This document shows, piece after piece, positions 49,455-58,161 of a stretch of 58,475 nucleotides of DNA. Numbering within the stretch: position 1 is the stretch's first letter; the number at the start of each line of letters is the position of its first letter. This DNA comes from CBDFHV01 sp965247705 (lineage in GTDB: Bacteria; Pseudomonadota; Alphaproteobacteria; Rhodospirillales; CAMCUA01). Location: NCBI GenBank assembly GCA_965247705.1, contig CBDFHV010000046.1:1-58475 (forward strand), read 5' to 3'. Under the pieces are notes generated by a model that saw nothing but the letters and a program-made list of their open reading frames with translations, was not told the origin of the DNA and made no database searches. Made by a program: the position numbers and the translations under genes.

Positions 49455-51329
49455 ATGCTCCACATCCAGGCACTGACGGTCCGGGTCCAGAGAGGCACCC
49501 TGCTGGAAGACTCCAGCCTCCGCGTCGCCAGCGGCAGCAGGGTCGGGCTGGTCGGCCCCAACGGCTGCGGCAAAAGCACGCTGTTGAATCTGATCGCCGG
49601 TGACATCGCGCCCGACGCCGGTTCGGTCCGCCTGCGACGGGGAATACGAATCGGCCGGGTTGCCCAGGAGGCCCCGGGCGGTGCCCGAAGCCTTGTGGAG
49701 ACGGTGCTCGACGCGGACGAGGAGCGGGCCGCGCTGCTCGCCGAAGCGGATCAAGCCGCCGAGCCGCGGCGCATCGCCGCCGTGCACGAGCGCTTGAACG
49801 ACATCGACGCCCATGCCGCTCCATCCCGGGCCGCATCCATCCTGGCGGGGCTGGGATTCGACGATGTGGCCCAGGCGCTTCCCTGCGAATCGTTCTCCGG
49901 CGGCTGGCGCATGCGCGTGGCCCTGGCCGCCGCCCTGTTCGCGCGACCCGATCTGTTGCTGCTGGACGAGCCCACCAACCACCTGGACCTGGAATCCACC
50001 CTGTGGCTGGAGCGCTTTCTGGCCCGTTGGAAAGGCGCCCTGGTCCTGGTCAGCCACGAACGCTCCCTCCTCAACGCCGTGGTCCAGGAGATCGTCCACG
50101 TGGAGGGAAAACGCCTGGTGCGCTACGCCGGGGACTACGATCGGTTCGAGACTTTGCGCCGCGAGCGCCAGGCGCAGACCGAACGGCTGCGCCGCCGCCA
50201 GGAGGCCGAACGGAAGCGGATTCAGTCGTTCGTCGACCGCTTCCGGGCCAAGGCAACCAAGGCCCGGCAGGCACAAAGCCGGATCAAGTTACTGGCCCGC
50301 ATGGAACCGATCGCCGCCGCCATCGAATCGCCCACCGTCGCTTTCGACCTGCCGGCGCCAGGATCCTTGGCGCCGCCGCTGATGGCGGTGGACGGCGCGG
50401 CGGTGGGCTACGCGCCGGGAAATCCGGTGCTCCAGGATCTGGACCTGCGCATCGACCCGGAGGACCGTATCGCCCTGCTGGGCGCCAACGGCAACGGCAA
50501 GTCCACCCTGATCCGCTTCCTGGCCGGCACCCTGGCCCCGTTCCAGGGCAGCCGGCAAGGCGCCACCAAAATGCGCATCGGCTACATGGACCAACATCAG
50601 GCAGAATCCCTGGACCCGGGGGAGTCGGGAGTCCAGTATCTGACCGGCCGCATGCCCGAAGCCCGGCCGGCCCAGGTTCGCGCCCATCTGGGCCGCTTCG
50701 GCCTCATCCAGGACAAGGGCGACACGGCGGTGGGCAATCTGTCGGGGGGCGAAAAAACGCGCCTTCTGCTGGCCTTGATGACCGTGGACAAGCCCCACTT
50801 GCTGCTTCTCGACGAACCCACCAACCACCTGGACGTGGACGCCCGGGAAGCCCTGATGCAGGCCCTCAACGCCTTTTCGGGCGCGGTGATACTGGTCAGC
50901 CACGATTCCCACTTCATCGAGCTTGTCTGCGAACGCCTGTGGCTGGTCGCCGACGGCACCTGCCGTCCGTTTGACGGTGACCTGGCGGACTATCGGGCCA
51001 TGCTGCTTAAGCGACGTGCCGCCGCGACCCCGGGCGACCGGGACTCGGGTGCCCGCAAGGCGCGACGCCAGGAACGGGCCGACCAGCGCGGCCGCACCGC
51101 CGCCCTGCGCCAGGCGACGCGCCAGGCCGAGAAGCGGATCGCGGCGCTCAACCGGCAGCGCCAGACCCTCGAATCCCGCCTCGCCGACGGCGCCCTTTAC
51201 GAAGGCTCCGCCCAGGAGGTCGTCACCCTGCAACAGACCCTGGCGTCCGTCCTGCGGGATCTGGAATCCGCCGAATCGGCGTGGCTGGAGGCCCACGAGG
51301 CTTTGGAGGCGGTTGAAGAGGTGATGTGA
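49455..51329 (+). CDS. ABC-F family ATPase (YheS/Uup-like)
   Basis: A 624-residue soluble protein with two ABC domains in tandem. Walker A sites are GPNGCGKST and GANGNGKST, the signatures are SFSGGWRMR and NLSGGEKTR, and both have LLLLDEPTNHLD. The P-site linker carries a basic coiled-coil (RRERQAQTERLRRRQEAERKRIQSFVDRFRAKATKARQAQSRIK). A C-terminal coiled-coil follows residue 530. ABC-F proteins act on the ribosome E-site or in DNA-related processes. The N-terminal layout (RRGIRIGRVAQEAPGG) is closest to YheS. The ATG at 49455 starts the first ABC domain. Confidence 0.9.
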   Translation: MLHIQALTVRVQRGTLLEDSSLRVASGSRVGLVGPNGCGKSTLLNLIAGDIAPDAGSVRLRRGIRIGRVAQEAPGGARSLVETVLDADEERAALLAEADQAAEPRRIAAVHERLNDIDAHAAPSRAASILAGLGFDDVAQALPCESFSGGWRMRVALAAALFARPDLLLLDEPTNHLDLESTLWLERFLARWKGALVLVSHERSLLNAVVQEIVHVEGKRLVRYAGDYDRFETLRRERQAQTERLRRRQEAERKRIQSFVDRFRAKATKARQAQSRIKLLARMEPIAAAIESPTVAFDLPAPGSLAPPLMAVDGAAVGYAPGNPVLQDLDLRIDPEDRIALLGANGNGKSTLIRFLAGTLAPFQGSRQGATKMRIGYMDQHQAESLDPGESGVQYLTGRMPEARPAQVRAHLGRFGLIQDKGDTAVGNLSGGEKTRLLLALMTVDKPHLLLLDEPTNHLDVDAREALMQALNAFSGAVILVSHDSHFIELVCERLWLVADGTCRPFDGDLADYRAMLLKRRAAATPGDRDSGARKARRQERADQRGRTAALRQATRQAEKRIAALNRQRQTLESRLADGALYEGSAQEVVTLQQTLASVLRDLESAESAWLEAHEALEAVEEVM

Positions 51330-51351
51330 TCCTGGGCTGTGGGGCGCCAGA

Positions 51352-52455
51352 CTATCGGTCGAGGAACAGGCCGGCCTCTATGGGCCAGACAATTTGCACC
51401 AACTCCGCGGTTGAAAAGCTTGTCCTTGTGATGTTCGAGAGTTCCTGGACCGCCACATTGTCCCCATTCTCCAAGGTGACGAAATGCTTGACCGCACCGC
51501 CGGTTACCAAGGAGTCCGCGATGCGCCCATGAAGGGCATTGTGGCCGTCCGGGGTTTCGCCGCGAGGAACGATATGAAGGGCTTCTGGGCGCAGGAGCAA
51601 CTTGCCGCGGGCGCCGACTTGCGGATCCCGGATCGCCACTCGGCATGTTCCCGAAGCTCCCAGCTCGACGACGCTGGTCTCGCCGGTCTCGACAATCTCC
51701 CCATCCAGCAATGCCGACTGGCCAATGAAGTCGGCGGCGAATTCCGAAACCGGATTGGTGTAGAGCTCCGTCGGCGTGCCCAACTGTTCGACGATGCCCT
51801 CATTCATCAGCATCACCCGGTCCGACATGTTCAGGGCTTCTTCCTGGTCATGGGTGACGTACATGACCGTGATGCCTGACTCGACATGTATTCGCTTGAT
51901 CTCGAGCTGCATCTGCTCGCGCAATTTCTTGTCCAAGGCGCCGAGCGGCTCGTCCATGAGGATCAGGCTTGGGTTGTAGACGATGCAGCGGGCAATGGAC
52001 ACGCGCTGTTGCTGGCCGCCCGACAGCTCGCGGGGCTTTCGCTCGGCGAGGTCGGGAAGCCGAACAAGCTCCAGTACGTCGGCTACCCGTTGCCCGATCT
52101 CGCTTTTTTTCACTTTCCTCAGTTGCAGGGGAAAAGCGATGTTTTCGTAAACCGTCATATGCGGCATGAGGGCGTAATTCTGGAAAACCATCCCAAGACC
52201 GCGTTTGTGCGCCGGCACGGATGTCACGTTGCGTCCGTCGATAAATACCTCGCCGGTCGTTGGCGACAGCATACCCGCGATCACGTTCAGCAAGGTTGTC
52301 TTGCCGGAACCCGACGGACCAAGCAGGGTCAAGAACTCGCCCTGCCGGACATTCACCCGCGTCTCCCGAAGCGCAATCACGCTGCCGTAGTGCTTGCTGA
52401 CATCGCGCAGCTCCACCATGATCCGGGAAGAATCGTCAGTGCCCGTGGAAGTCAT
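51352..52455 (-). CDS. ABC transporter ATP-binding protein, PotA/spermidine-putrescine type
   Basis: A 367-residue importer ATPase with Walker A GPSGSGKTT, Q-loop QNYALMPHMTV, signature LSGGQQQR, Walker B LILMDEPLGALD and switch His VTHDQEEA. A C-terminal TOBE regulatory domain covers residues 280-367. The ATG at 52455 overlaps the stop of the permease gene by four bases (ATGA). It is the last gene of the operon SBP, hydrolase, permease 1, permease 2, ATPase. Confidence 0.93.
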   Translation of the reverse strand: MTSTGTDDSSRIMVELRDVSKHYGSVIALRETRVNVRQGEFLTLLGPSGSGKTTLLNVIAGMLSPTTGEVFIDGRNVTSVPAHKRGLGMVFQNYALMPHMTVYENIAFPLQLRKVKKSEIGQRVADVLELVRLPDLAERKPRELSGGQQQRVSIARCIVYNPSLILMDEPLGALDKKLREQMQLEIKRIHVESGITVMYVTHDQEEALNMSDRVMLMNEGIVEQLGTPTELYTNPVSEFAADFIGQSALLDGEIVETGETSVVELGASGTCRVAIRDPQVGARGKLLLRPEALHIVPRGETPDGHNALHGRIADSLVTGGAVKHFVTLENGDNVAVQELSNITRTSFSTAELVQIVWPIEAGLFLDR

Positions 52456-53264
52456 GAGCGGCTCGCTGTCTCGGAATCGTTTTGATTTCGTAGAAGCAGG
52501 GCAACGATTACGGCAATCATCACTGATAAACCCGTCAGCATGGTCGAAATGGACGCCAGGACGGGTGACGTCTCCCATTGAATGGAAGAGAACATCTTGA
52601 CGGGCAGCGTGGTATATCCTGCCTTCGCGATGAACCAGGAAATAACGATTTCATCGAACGAGATTAAAAACGCGAACAGCGCGCCAGAAATGATGGAGGG
52701 AATCAACAAAGGGATCGTAACCCTGCGCAGAACGATCAGTTTTCCCGCCCCCATGATGGTCGCGGCCTGCTCCAGCGCCGGGTCGATGTTGCGTATGCCG
52801 GCATGGGAGGTGACGATGACGAAGGGCAAGGTCGCCACTCCATGGGCACACACAAGACGAAGCTCGCCGTGGCTGAGGTTGATCTGGAAAAAATAGACGA
52901 ACAGGGCAAGTGCGATGACCACGTGGGGAATCATGATCGGGCTGAGCAAGAAGAGCCCGAGCACTCGCTTTCCGGGAAAGCGGCCTCGGGCGAGTGCATA
53001 GGCGGCGGGGACTCCGAGACAGATGGCGATCCCTGTCGCCCAGACCGCGACGCGAAAGCTGACCCATGCGGCGTCGACCCAGCCCGGTTCGCTGAAAAAC
53101 CGCCGGAAAAGAATCAGCGAAAACCCCTTGGGCGGAAACACGATCTGGTTGGCATCGCCGAAGGAGATCGGGATGATGATCAGGCTCGGCAGCACCAAGA
53201 AGATCAGGATCGCCACTCCGGTCGCGTTGACCGCGATCCGCCATGGGGACGCGCGCTGCTCCAT
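52452..53264 (-). CDS. ABC transporter permease, PotC-like
   Basis: A 270-residue inner-membrane permease with six predicted helices and the coupling (EAA) motif EQAATIMGAGKLIVLRRVTIPLLIPSIISG. It starts MEQRASPWRIAVNATGVAILIFLVLPSLIIIPISFG. The ATG shares one base with the stop of permease 1 (TGATG). A much longer in-frame open stretch upstream (to 54302) is antisense-like read-through and is not part of the gene. Confidence 0.92.
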   Translation of the reverse strand: MEQRASPWRIAVNATGVAILIFLVLPSLIIIPISFGDANQIVFPPKGFSLILFRRFFSEPGWVDAAWVSFRVAVWATGIAICLGVPAAYALARGRFPGKRVLGLFLLSPIMIPHVVIALALFVYFFQINLSHGELRLVCAHGVATLPFVIVTSHAGIRNIDPALEQAATIMGAGKLIVLRRVTIPLLIPSIISGALFAFLISFDEIVISWFIAKAGYTTLPVKMFSSIQWETSPVLASISTMLTGLSVMIAVIVALLLRNQNDSETASRS

Positions 53265-54115
53265 CAGCGGGCTTCCTCGGAGAGGATGGAGGCGCCGCCC
53301 CGTACCTTCGAGAGCAATACGGCGGCAATGATCGCGGCGAGGGTCAGAAAGACCGCGACCGCCGATGACATGGACCAATCGAGTACTTCTCGAGCATAGA
53401 AATCGACCAGGTTGGACAGCATCATGTCGTGGCGCGAGCCGAGCAGGGCCGGCACGATGTAGAATCCGAGGCAGAGAATGAAGACCAGCAATGCGCCGGC
53501 CACGACGCCGGGAAGGCTCAGCGGGAATGTCACCCTGAGGAAAACCTTGAGCTTGTTGGCCCCCATGATGGCCGCGGCCTTGGCCAACTCGGGCGGTTGC
53601 CCAAGCAGGTTGGCCATGATCGGAAAGACCATGAAGGGGACAAGAAAATGGCTCATCCCCACCATCACGCCGAACCGGTTGTAGAGCATCTTCACGGGGC
53701 CGAGACCGAACGCTCCCAGAAGGTCGTTGATCACGCCGGCGTGCCCCAGGATGATGGTAAACGCGAAGCTCTTCACCAATGAGCTGGTCCAGAACGGGAT
53801 GAGAATGAGGATCATGCAAAGGGCCCGCCGCGCCGGTGGTTGCTTGGCCAGGAAGTACGCAATCGGATAAGCGAGAACGAATGCGAAGATCGTTGCGCCG
53901 ATACTGATCTCGATCGTTGTATAGGCGACGCGAGCAAAGAGCGGCGTCGACAGAATCTTGACATATGCGGCCAGAGAAAATCCGACCCCTGATTTCGCCG
54001 TGAAGCTCTGCAAGAACACAGCGCCCAAGGGAACCGCGAACATGACAAGCATGAAGACGGTCGCGGGCGCCGCAAACGCCGCGATGCGTACTTGCTCGCG
54101 AAGTTCGGGCGTCAT
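53264..54115 (-). CDS. ABC transporter permease, PotB-like
   Basis: A 283-residue inner-membrane permease. The N-terminal helix is IAAFAAPATVFMLVMFAVPLGAVFLQSF and the EAA motif is ELAKAAAIMGANKLKVFLRVTFPLSLPGVVAG. It resembles the first permease of polyamine/opine-type importers. The ATG at 54115 lies in the stop of the preceding hydrolase gene (ATGA overlap), so all five genes of the operon are tightly packed. Confidence 0.92.
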   Translation of the reverse strand: MTPELREQVRIAAFAAPATVFMLVMFAVPLGAVFLQSFTAKSGVGFSLAAYVKILSTPLFARVAYTTIEISIGATIFAFVLAYPIAYFLAKQPPARRALCMILILIPFWTSSLVKSFAFTIILGHAGVINDLLGAFGLGPVKMLYNRFGVMVGMSHFLVPFMVFPIMANLLGQPPELAKAAAIMGANKLKVFLRVTFPLSLPGVVAGALLVFILCLGFYIVPALLGSRHDMMLSNLVDFYAREVLDWSMSSAVAVFLTLAAIIAAVLLSKVRGGASILSEEAR

Positions 54116-55263
54116 GGCGAGCGTTTGCCCGTGGCCGGCCGTGACTTGCGAACTCGAGGCCTGTTCCGCCGGTAGAGGTCCCGGAGCCACCGGGAGGACC
54201 GGGCTTGCTGCACTTCGCCGGGGAAGCGCTCTTGAAGGTCCCGGGACAGGTGACCAAGGCAATCGCCCCGTTCGGATAGCCCCGGGACCCGCAGGCAAAC
54301 AACTGTGCCCGACGCCCTGAACCGCACCTCGACCGGATCGGTCAGCATGCGCGACGGATCATGCAGGAGCCCCGCCAGATCCCCTTCTTCCACCCTGTCG
54401 CCCAAGAGAACGGCGGGCTCGAACAGGCCGTCGGACAAGGCGTAAAAATAGTCCCGTTCCTGGATCACATCGTAGATCGCTGCCGATCGGGTTGGCCGGT
54501 GGTTGGCAAACGATTCAGGCACGATGCCGCTCCATGCGAGGGTGTTCATGACGCCTTCGACCGTGAGGTCGACCAGGGCGCGCTCCACGCTCGCGCCGCC
54601 GCCGGTCTCGGCGGCAATTCGAACCGCGCCTGCCCGTCGCGCGGCGCCGGAGGAAGTGCGATCCTCGAATGCATGGGAAATCAAAACGGAAGGCGCGCCA
54701 AAGGCCAGGGCGAGGGCGAGACGGCGGGCACGTTCGGTGGCGTCGGAGTGGTCGATGATCGTTGCGCACGGCAGGTATCGAAGGGAACGGCCGCCGCTGT
54801 GCAGATCGAGGACGATATCGGCCTCCGACATCAGGTGGCGTTCGAGGTAGCTGGCAATCATCGCCGTCGGCATGCCCCGCACGTCCCCGGGATAGATGCG
54901 GTTCAGGTTGAAGCCGTCGATGGGCGAATTTCGCAGACCGGCCCGGGCCGCCGGCGCATTGGCCATGGGGACGATGATGACGCGCCCCGTCATTGACTCC
55001 GGCGTCAAGGTGCGCGCGATCCGGGCGAGGGCGATTTGGCCCTCGTACTCATCGCCTTGGGAGCCCGCCATCAGCAGCGCGGTCGGCCCATCGCCATGCC
55101 CAATAATGGCGATGGGAACGGCGATGAAGCCGTAGGCCGACCGGTCGCTCGAATAGGGTACTTTTACGCAGCCGACCGTCTTGCCATCGTTCGGCAGCGA
55201 GTCGGCAAGGCCGAAAAGAACGTCACGCGCCTCGAAAGACATACCCGACGTCGTCAATGTCAT
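54112..55263 (-). CDS. Succinylglutamate desuccinylase/aspartoacylase family protein with altered zinc motif
   Basis: A 383-residue M14-like hydrolase related to AstE and DoeB, which remove acyl groups from N-acyl amino acids. The usual HG[N/D]E zinc motif reads SQGDEYEG, with Gln69 in place of the first His ligand; Glu72 and the later His155 (DLHSGG) are kept, as is the FNLNRIYPG segment. The C-terminal 40 residues after VPGLSERGDCLGHL are Arg-rich and exceed the usual family length. It sits between the binding protein and the permeases, so it probably acts on the imported solute or works as a receptor-like accessory. Confidence 0.85.
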   Translation of the reverse strand: MTLTTSGMSFEARDVLFGLADSLPNDGKTVGCVKVPYSSDRSAYGFIAVPIAIIGHGDGPTALLMAGSQGDEYEGQIALARIARTLTPESMTGRVIIVPMANAPAARAGLRNSPIDGFNLNRIYPGDVRGMPTAMIASYLERHLMSEADIVLDLHSGGRSLRYLPCATIIDHSDATERARRLALALAFGAPSVLISHAFEDRTSSGAARRAGAVRIAAETGGGASVERALVDLTVEGVMNTLAWSGIVPESFANHRPTRSAAIYDVIQERDYFYALSDGLFEPAVLLGDRVEEGDLAGLLHDPSRMLTDPVEVRFRASGTVVCLRVPGLSERGDCLGHLSRDLQERFPGEVQQARSSRWLRDLYRRNRPRVRKSRPATGKRSP

Positions 55264-55328
55264 CGTCCCGATGCGGCCCGATCGCGCGACCGGGCCGCTC
55301 TCGTGAACTAAGTCAGGCTAGACAGACG

Positions 55329-56396
55329 TCAGGTCAAAAGCCATTCCTTGTAGCGAATGGTGAGCGGTTCCAGGTTCGTGCTCCACCACTCGGCATCGGT
55401 GAAACAGTTATCCTTGGAGGCCACGTCCGGGAGCCATTTGCGAATTGCCGGATCGACCTTGTCCATCGCCGCCAGGTGGCTGGGCGCGTCGACGGAATAA
55501 TTGGAAAGTTCGGCCTGGCGGTCCGGGTCCAAGGCGAAGTCGAGAAACTGCATGGCGGCCTCGCGGTTCTTCGATCCCCGTGGCACCCCGGTCCAGGCGA
55601 TGCCCAGGATGTTCTGCTTGAACGAGAAGTCCAGTGGAACTCCCGACGCCTGCATGTTCTTGACCCGGGTCGTGTAGGTGAAGGTGTAGTCGGTTTCGTC
55701 CTGCTGGATGAGGGACACCGTCTGCGCCGTTGACGAAATCCAGTGGGACACATGGGGCTTGATCTGATCGAGCGCCTTGAAGGCTCTTTCGATATCGATG
55801 GGAAACACCTCGCTCGGCGCCACGCCACTTCCCATGGCCGCAATCTCAAGGGTGTCGTTGACACGGGTCCTGAGGCCGCGGCGACCCGGGAAGTTCTTGA
55901 CGTCGAAGAACTCCGGCCACGTCGTCATGGCCTTCTTACGGGTCCTGTGATAACCGATTCCGCCAGCATAGATCGTCGCGCCAATGGCGAACGGATTGCG
56001 CGCCTTCTCGACGATACCCTCCCAATCGACGATCTTCTCGTCGATGGGCTCGAACAGATTGAGACGGTTGGCCGTCGGCAACACGGCGTGACCCACGTCC
56101 GCGACATCCCACTCGACGGCGTTATTGTCCACTTGCAGCTTGAGCTTGGCCAAATCAGCGCCGGCCACGGTCTGGATCTCGATACCGGTCTTTTTGGTGA
56201 ACGGGTCATACAGCGCTTTCCGCTTCGCCTCCCCCATGGAACCGCCGGAATTCGCAATGATCAGTTTTTTCGATTGGGCCCAGCCAGGACGAATGTAGGC
56301 CGGAGCGGAAACCACCGCCCCGGCGGCCAATCCCAGCTTCAAGGCATTGCGTCGTGAGAACGTGCGCTTCGAGCCACTTTTCGTTGAATCGGACAT
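55329..56396 (-). CDS. ABC transporter substrate-binding protein, PotD-like, Tat-exported
   Basis: A 355-residue periplasmic protein. The N-terminus has a twin-arginine signal (SRRNALKLGLAAGAVVSAPAYIRPGWAQ). The mature part shows the spermidine/putrescine-type fold: LIIANSGGSMGEAKRKALYDPFTKKTGIEIQTV, EWDVADVGHAVLPTANRL, SLIQQDETDYTFTYTTRVKNMQASGVPLDF. It is the first gene of the operon and starts 65 bases before the hydrolase. The ligand cannot be assigned; the hydrolase neighbour suggests an N-acylated amino acid or diamine. Confidence 0.92.
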   Translation of the reverse strand: MSDSTKSGSKRTFSRRNALKLGLAAGAVVSAPAYIRPGWAQSKKLIIANSGGSMGEAKRKALYDPFTKKTGIEIQTVAGADLAKLKLQVDNNAVEWDVADVGHAVLPTANRLNLFEPIDEKIVDWEGIVEKARNPFAIGATIYAGGIGYHRTRKKAMTTWPEFFDVKNFPGRRGLRTRVNDTLEIAAMGSGVAPSEVFPIDIERAFKALDQIKPHVSHWISSTAQTVSLIQQDETDYTFTYTTRVKNMQASGVPLDFSFKQNILGIAWTGVPRGSKNREAAMQFLDFALDPDRQAELSNYSVDAPSHLAAMDKVDPAIRKWLPDVASKDNCFTDAEWWSTNLEPLTIRYKEWLLT

Positions 56397-56509
56397 GTAC
56401 AGTCTCCCTGAGTGCTAAACTGACGCCATTTCCAGAGACTGACGATAGACTCAATAAATCTCCACCTACCATAGACAAAATACCCTGATTATAGAATATT
56501 ACGATAAAA

Positions 56510-56527
56510 TGACGATATTATACGTCA
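56510..56527. promoter_or_regulatory. Operator-like dyad TGACG-N8-CGTCA over a -10 box
   Basis: Five-base arms pair perfectly around ATATTATA, which on the minus strand contains TATAAT. A second minus-strand TATAAT lies at 56488-56493. The whole stretch 56440-56530 is strikingly AT-rich for this genome. It lies 92-131 bases before the binding-protein gene and is the natural place for the promoter and repressor site of the ABC operon. No good -35 box could be matched. Confidence 0.4.
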
Positions 56528-56566
56528 GTATGTCACTATCGCGGCCGAGCACTTCCGTCAGCCGTC

Positions 56567-56581
56567 CGCCACAAATCGGGT
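56567..56581 (+). repeat. 15-bp direct repeat flanking the IS3-family element, left copy
   Basis: CGCCACAAATCGGGT occurs immediately before the left terminal repeat of the IS and again immediately after the right one at 57995-58009. It is far longer than the 3-4 bp duplication normal for IS3 elements. Confidence 0.7.
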
Positions 56582-56647
56582 TGAGTCGGACCCGATTTCC
56601 TTGGACACAGAATTGGCTTAATCGAAGTGTCCAAGGAGGACCGGAAC

Positions 56648-57058
56648 ATGACCGATAATTTTGAGAAGAAAGTTGCTGTTGATGGGCCTGTGGTAAATGC
56701 GGGCGAGCTTGGCTCGTCCACGTTTTCCCCAGGACAGGCTTTGCCGGCAGGCCCGCTGGGACTTGGCCAGCGATGGACGGTGGCGCGCAAGCGTGAGGTC
56801 GTTCTGCGGCTTTTGCGTGACGAGCCGGTGCAACTTCTGTCGCGCCAGTTGGGCGTAGAGATCTTCCGGCTCGAGCAGTGGCGTGAGAAAGCGATCGGCG
56901 GGATCGACGCCTCGCTCAAGCAACGCAAGGGCGATCCGGTGCAGGCGGAACTGGATAGCGCCATGAAGCGGATCGGAGAGTTGACCATGCAGGTGGAACT
57001 GCTGGAGGCCAAGACGGAGACCTTCGGCCCTTTGGGGCGGCGGAGGTCGCGGCGATGA
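56648..57058 (+). CDS. IS3-family transposase OrfA
   Basis: A 136-residue protein with a helix-turn-helix (KREVVLRLLRDEPVQLLSRQLGVEIFRLEQWREKAIGG) and a C-terminal leucine-zipper-like helix (MKRIGELTMQVELLEAKTE), as in IS3 OrfA proteins. The ATG at 56648 has GGAGGA 7 bases upstream. The stop overlaps the orfB start by four bases (ATGA). Confidence 0.85.
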   Translation: MTDNFEKKVAVDGPVVNAGELGSSTFSPGQALPAGPLGLGQRWTVARKREVVLRLLRDEPVQLLSRQLGVEIFRLEQWREKAIGGIDASLKQRKGDPVQAELDSAMKRIGELTMQVELLEAKTETFGPLGRRRSRR

Positions 57059-57959
57059 GTGCCGCCACCTCGCCCGGCACGGGTCTGGCCTACGGCCTGC
57101 GGCGGGTCTGCGCCGCCTGGGGCATGGCCCGCTCCTCGTTCTACGCCGTGACCTCCGGCCAGCACGCCGAGCAGCCGCCGGCAAAGCGTCGGGGACCGAA
57201 GCCCGCGATCTCGGACCAGGCGCTGCTGGTGGCGATCGAAGCCGACCTGGAGGCATCGCCCTGGGAGGGCGAGGGCTACCGCAAGGTCTGGGCTCGGCTT
57301 CGGGTCTGTCGCGACATCCGGGTTGCCCGCAAGCGGGTGCTCCGCCTGATGCGCGAGAACAATCTGCTCTCGCCCCATCGCTGCCGCCGCCGTGGCGGCA
57401 ATCCCCATGACGGTGAGATCATCACTCATGCCCCGAACCTCATGTGGGGCACCGATGGCGTTCGGGTGTTCACGGTGGACGACGGCTGGGGCTGGATCTT
57501 CACCGCCGTCGAGCATTGGAACGCCGAGTGTGTCGGCTGGCATGTCTGCAAGCGCGGCGACCGCTTCGCCGCCCTGCAGCCGATCTCCATGGGGCTTGCC
57601 GGGCTGTATGGCTCGACCGCGGCCGGCGCGGCTCGGGGGCTGGCCTTGCGGATGGATCACGGCTCCCAGTATCTGTCGGACCACTTCACCAACCAGATCA
57701 AGTTCTGGGGCATCCAGCCGTCCTACGCCTTCGTCGCCGAGCCCCAGACCAACGGCGTCGCCGAGCGGTTCAATCGCACGCTGAAGGAACAGATCATCCA
57801 TGGTCGCATCTACCGCAACATCGCGGAGCTGCGGGACGCCGTCCGCGACTTCGTCGAACTCTACAATGCCCAGTGGATCGTCGAAAAGAACGGCTCCTGA
57901 GCCCCGCTCAAGCTCGTCAGGCGTGGCACGCCGCGATCTCAATCAGGCCCGCCGCGTGA
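57055..57959 (+). pseudogene. IS3-family transposase OrfB, frameshifted near the C-terminus
   Basis: An integrase-core (rve) transposase with the DDE residues in MWGTDGVRVF, LRMDHGSQYLS and GVAERFNRTLKEQ. The frame closes at 57900 after YNAQWIVEKNGS. The expected family ending (LSPAQARQAW) continues in another frame to 57959, consistent with loss of one base near 57894. The catalytic core is intact, so the 281-residue product could retain partial function. A sequencing error could also explain it. Confidence 0.8.
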
Positions 57960-57994
57960 GACAAACTTGTGTCCAAGGAACCGGGTGCGCTACA

Positions 57995-58009
57995 CGCCAC
58001 AAATCGGGT
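57995..58009 (+). repeat. 15-bp direct repeat flanking the IS3-family element, right copy
   Basis: This is the second copy of CGCCACAAATCGGGT. The core AAATCGGGT also has its complement, ACCCGATTT, inside the left IS end (56590-56598). Confidence 0.7.
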
Positions 58010-58161
58010 CAACCTGCCTCGCCGCGGCTGATGGCCTTCGCATCCACCGCGGGCCCGTTCCGGCGTGAGAGCGGAGATCGATCCCCGTAGCCGAGCGCCT
58101 GTCCCGCCCCCCGCCCCGCGTGTATGTTGCCGCCGGTCGCCCTGCGCGAAGGAATAGAAGG

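Larger units (their letters stand above)
56582..57994 (+). mobile_element. IS3-family insertion sequence, about 1.41 kb
   Basis: The left end TGAGTCGGACCCGATTTCC and the right end, on the other strand, TGTAGCGCACCCGGTTCC both continue into CCTTGGACACA, giving imperfect inverted repeats that begin TG as in the IS3 family; they resemble IS150-type ends. The element carries orfA and orfB in overlapping frames. orfB has a frameshift near its end, so the copy may be inactive. Confidence 0.82.

Noticed and set aside
53265..54302. N-terminal extension that would make the second ABC permease 616 residues long
   Set aside because: The extension overlaps permease 1 in another frame and is Arg/Pro/His-rich. 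The real gene starts at 53264 with a proper first membrane helix.
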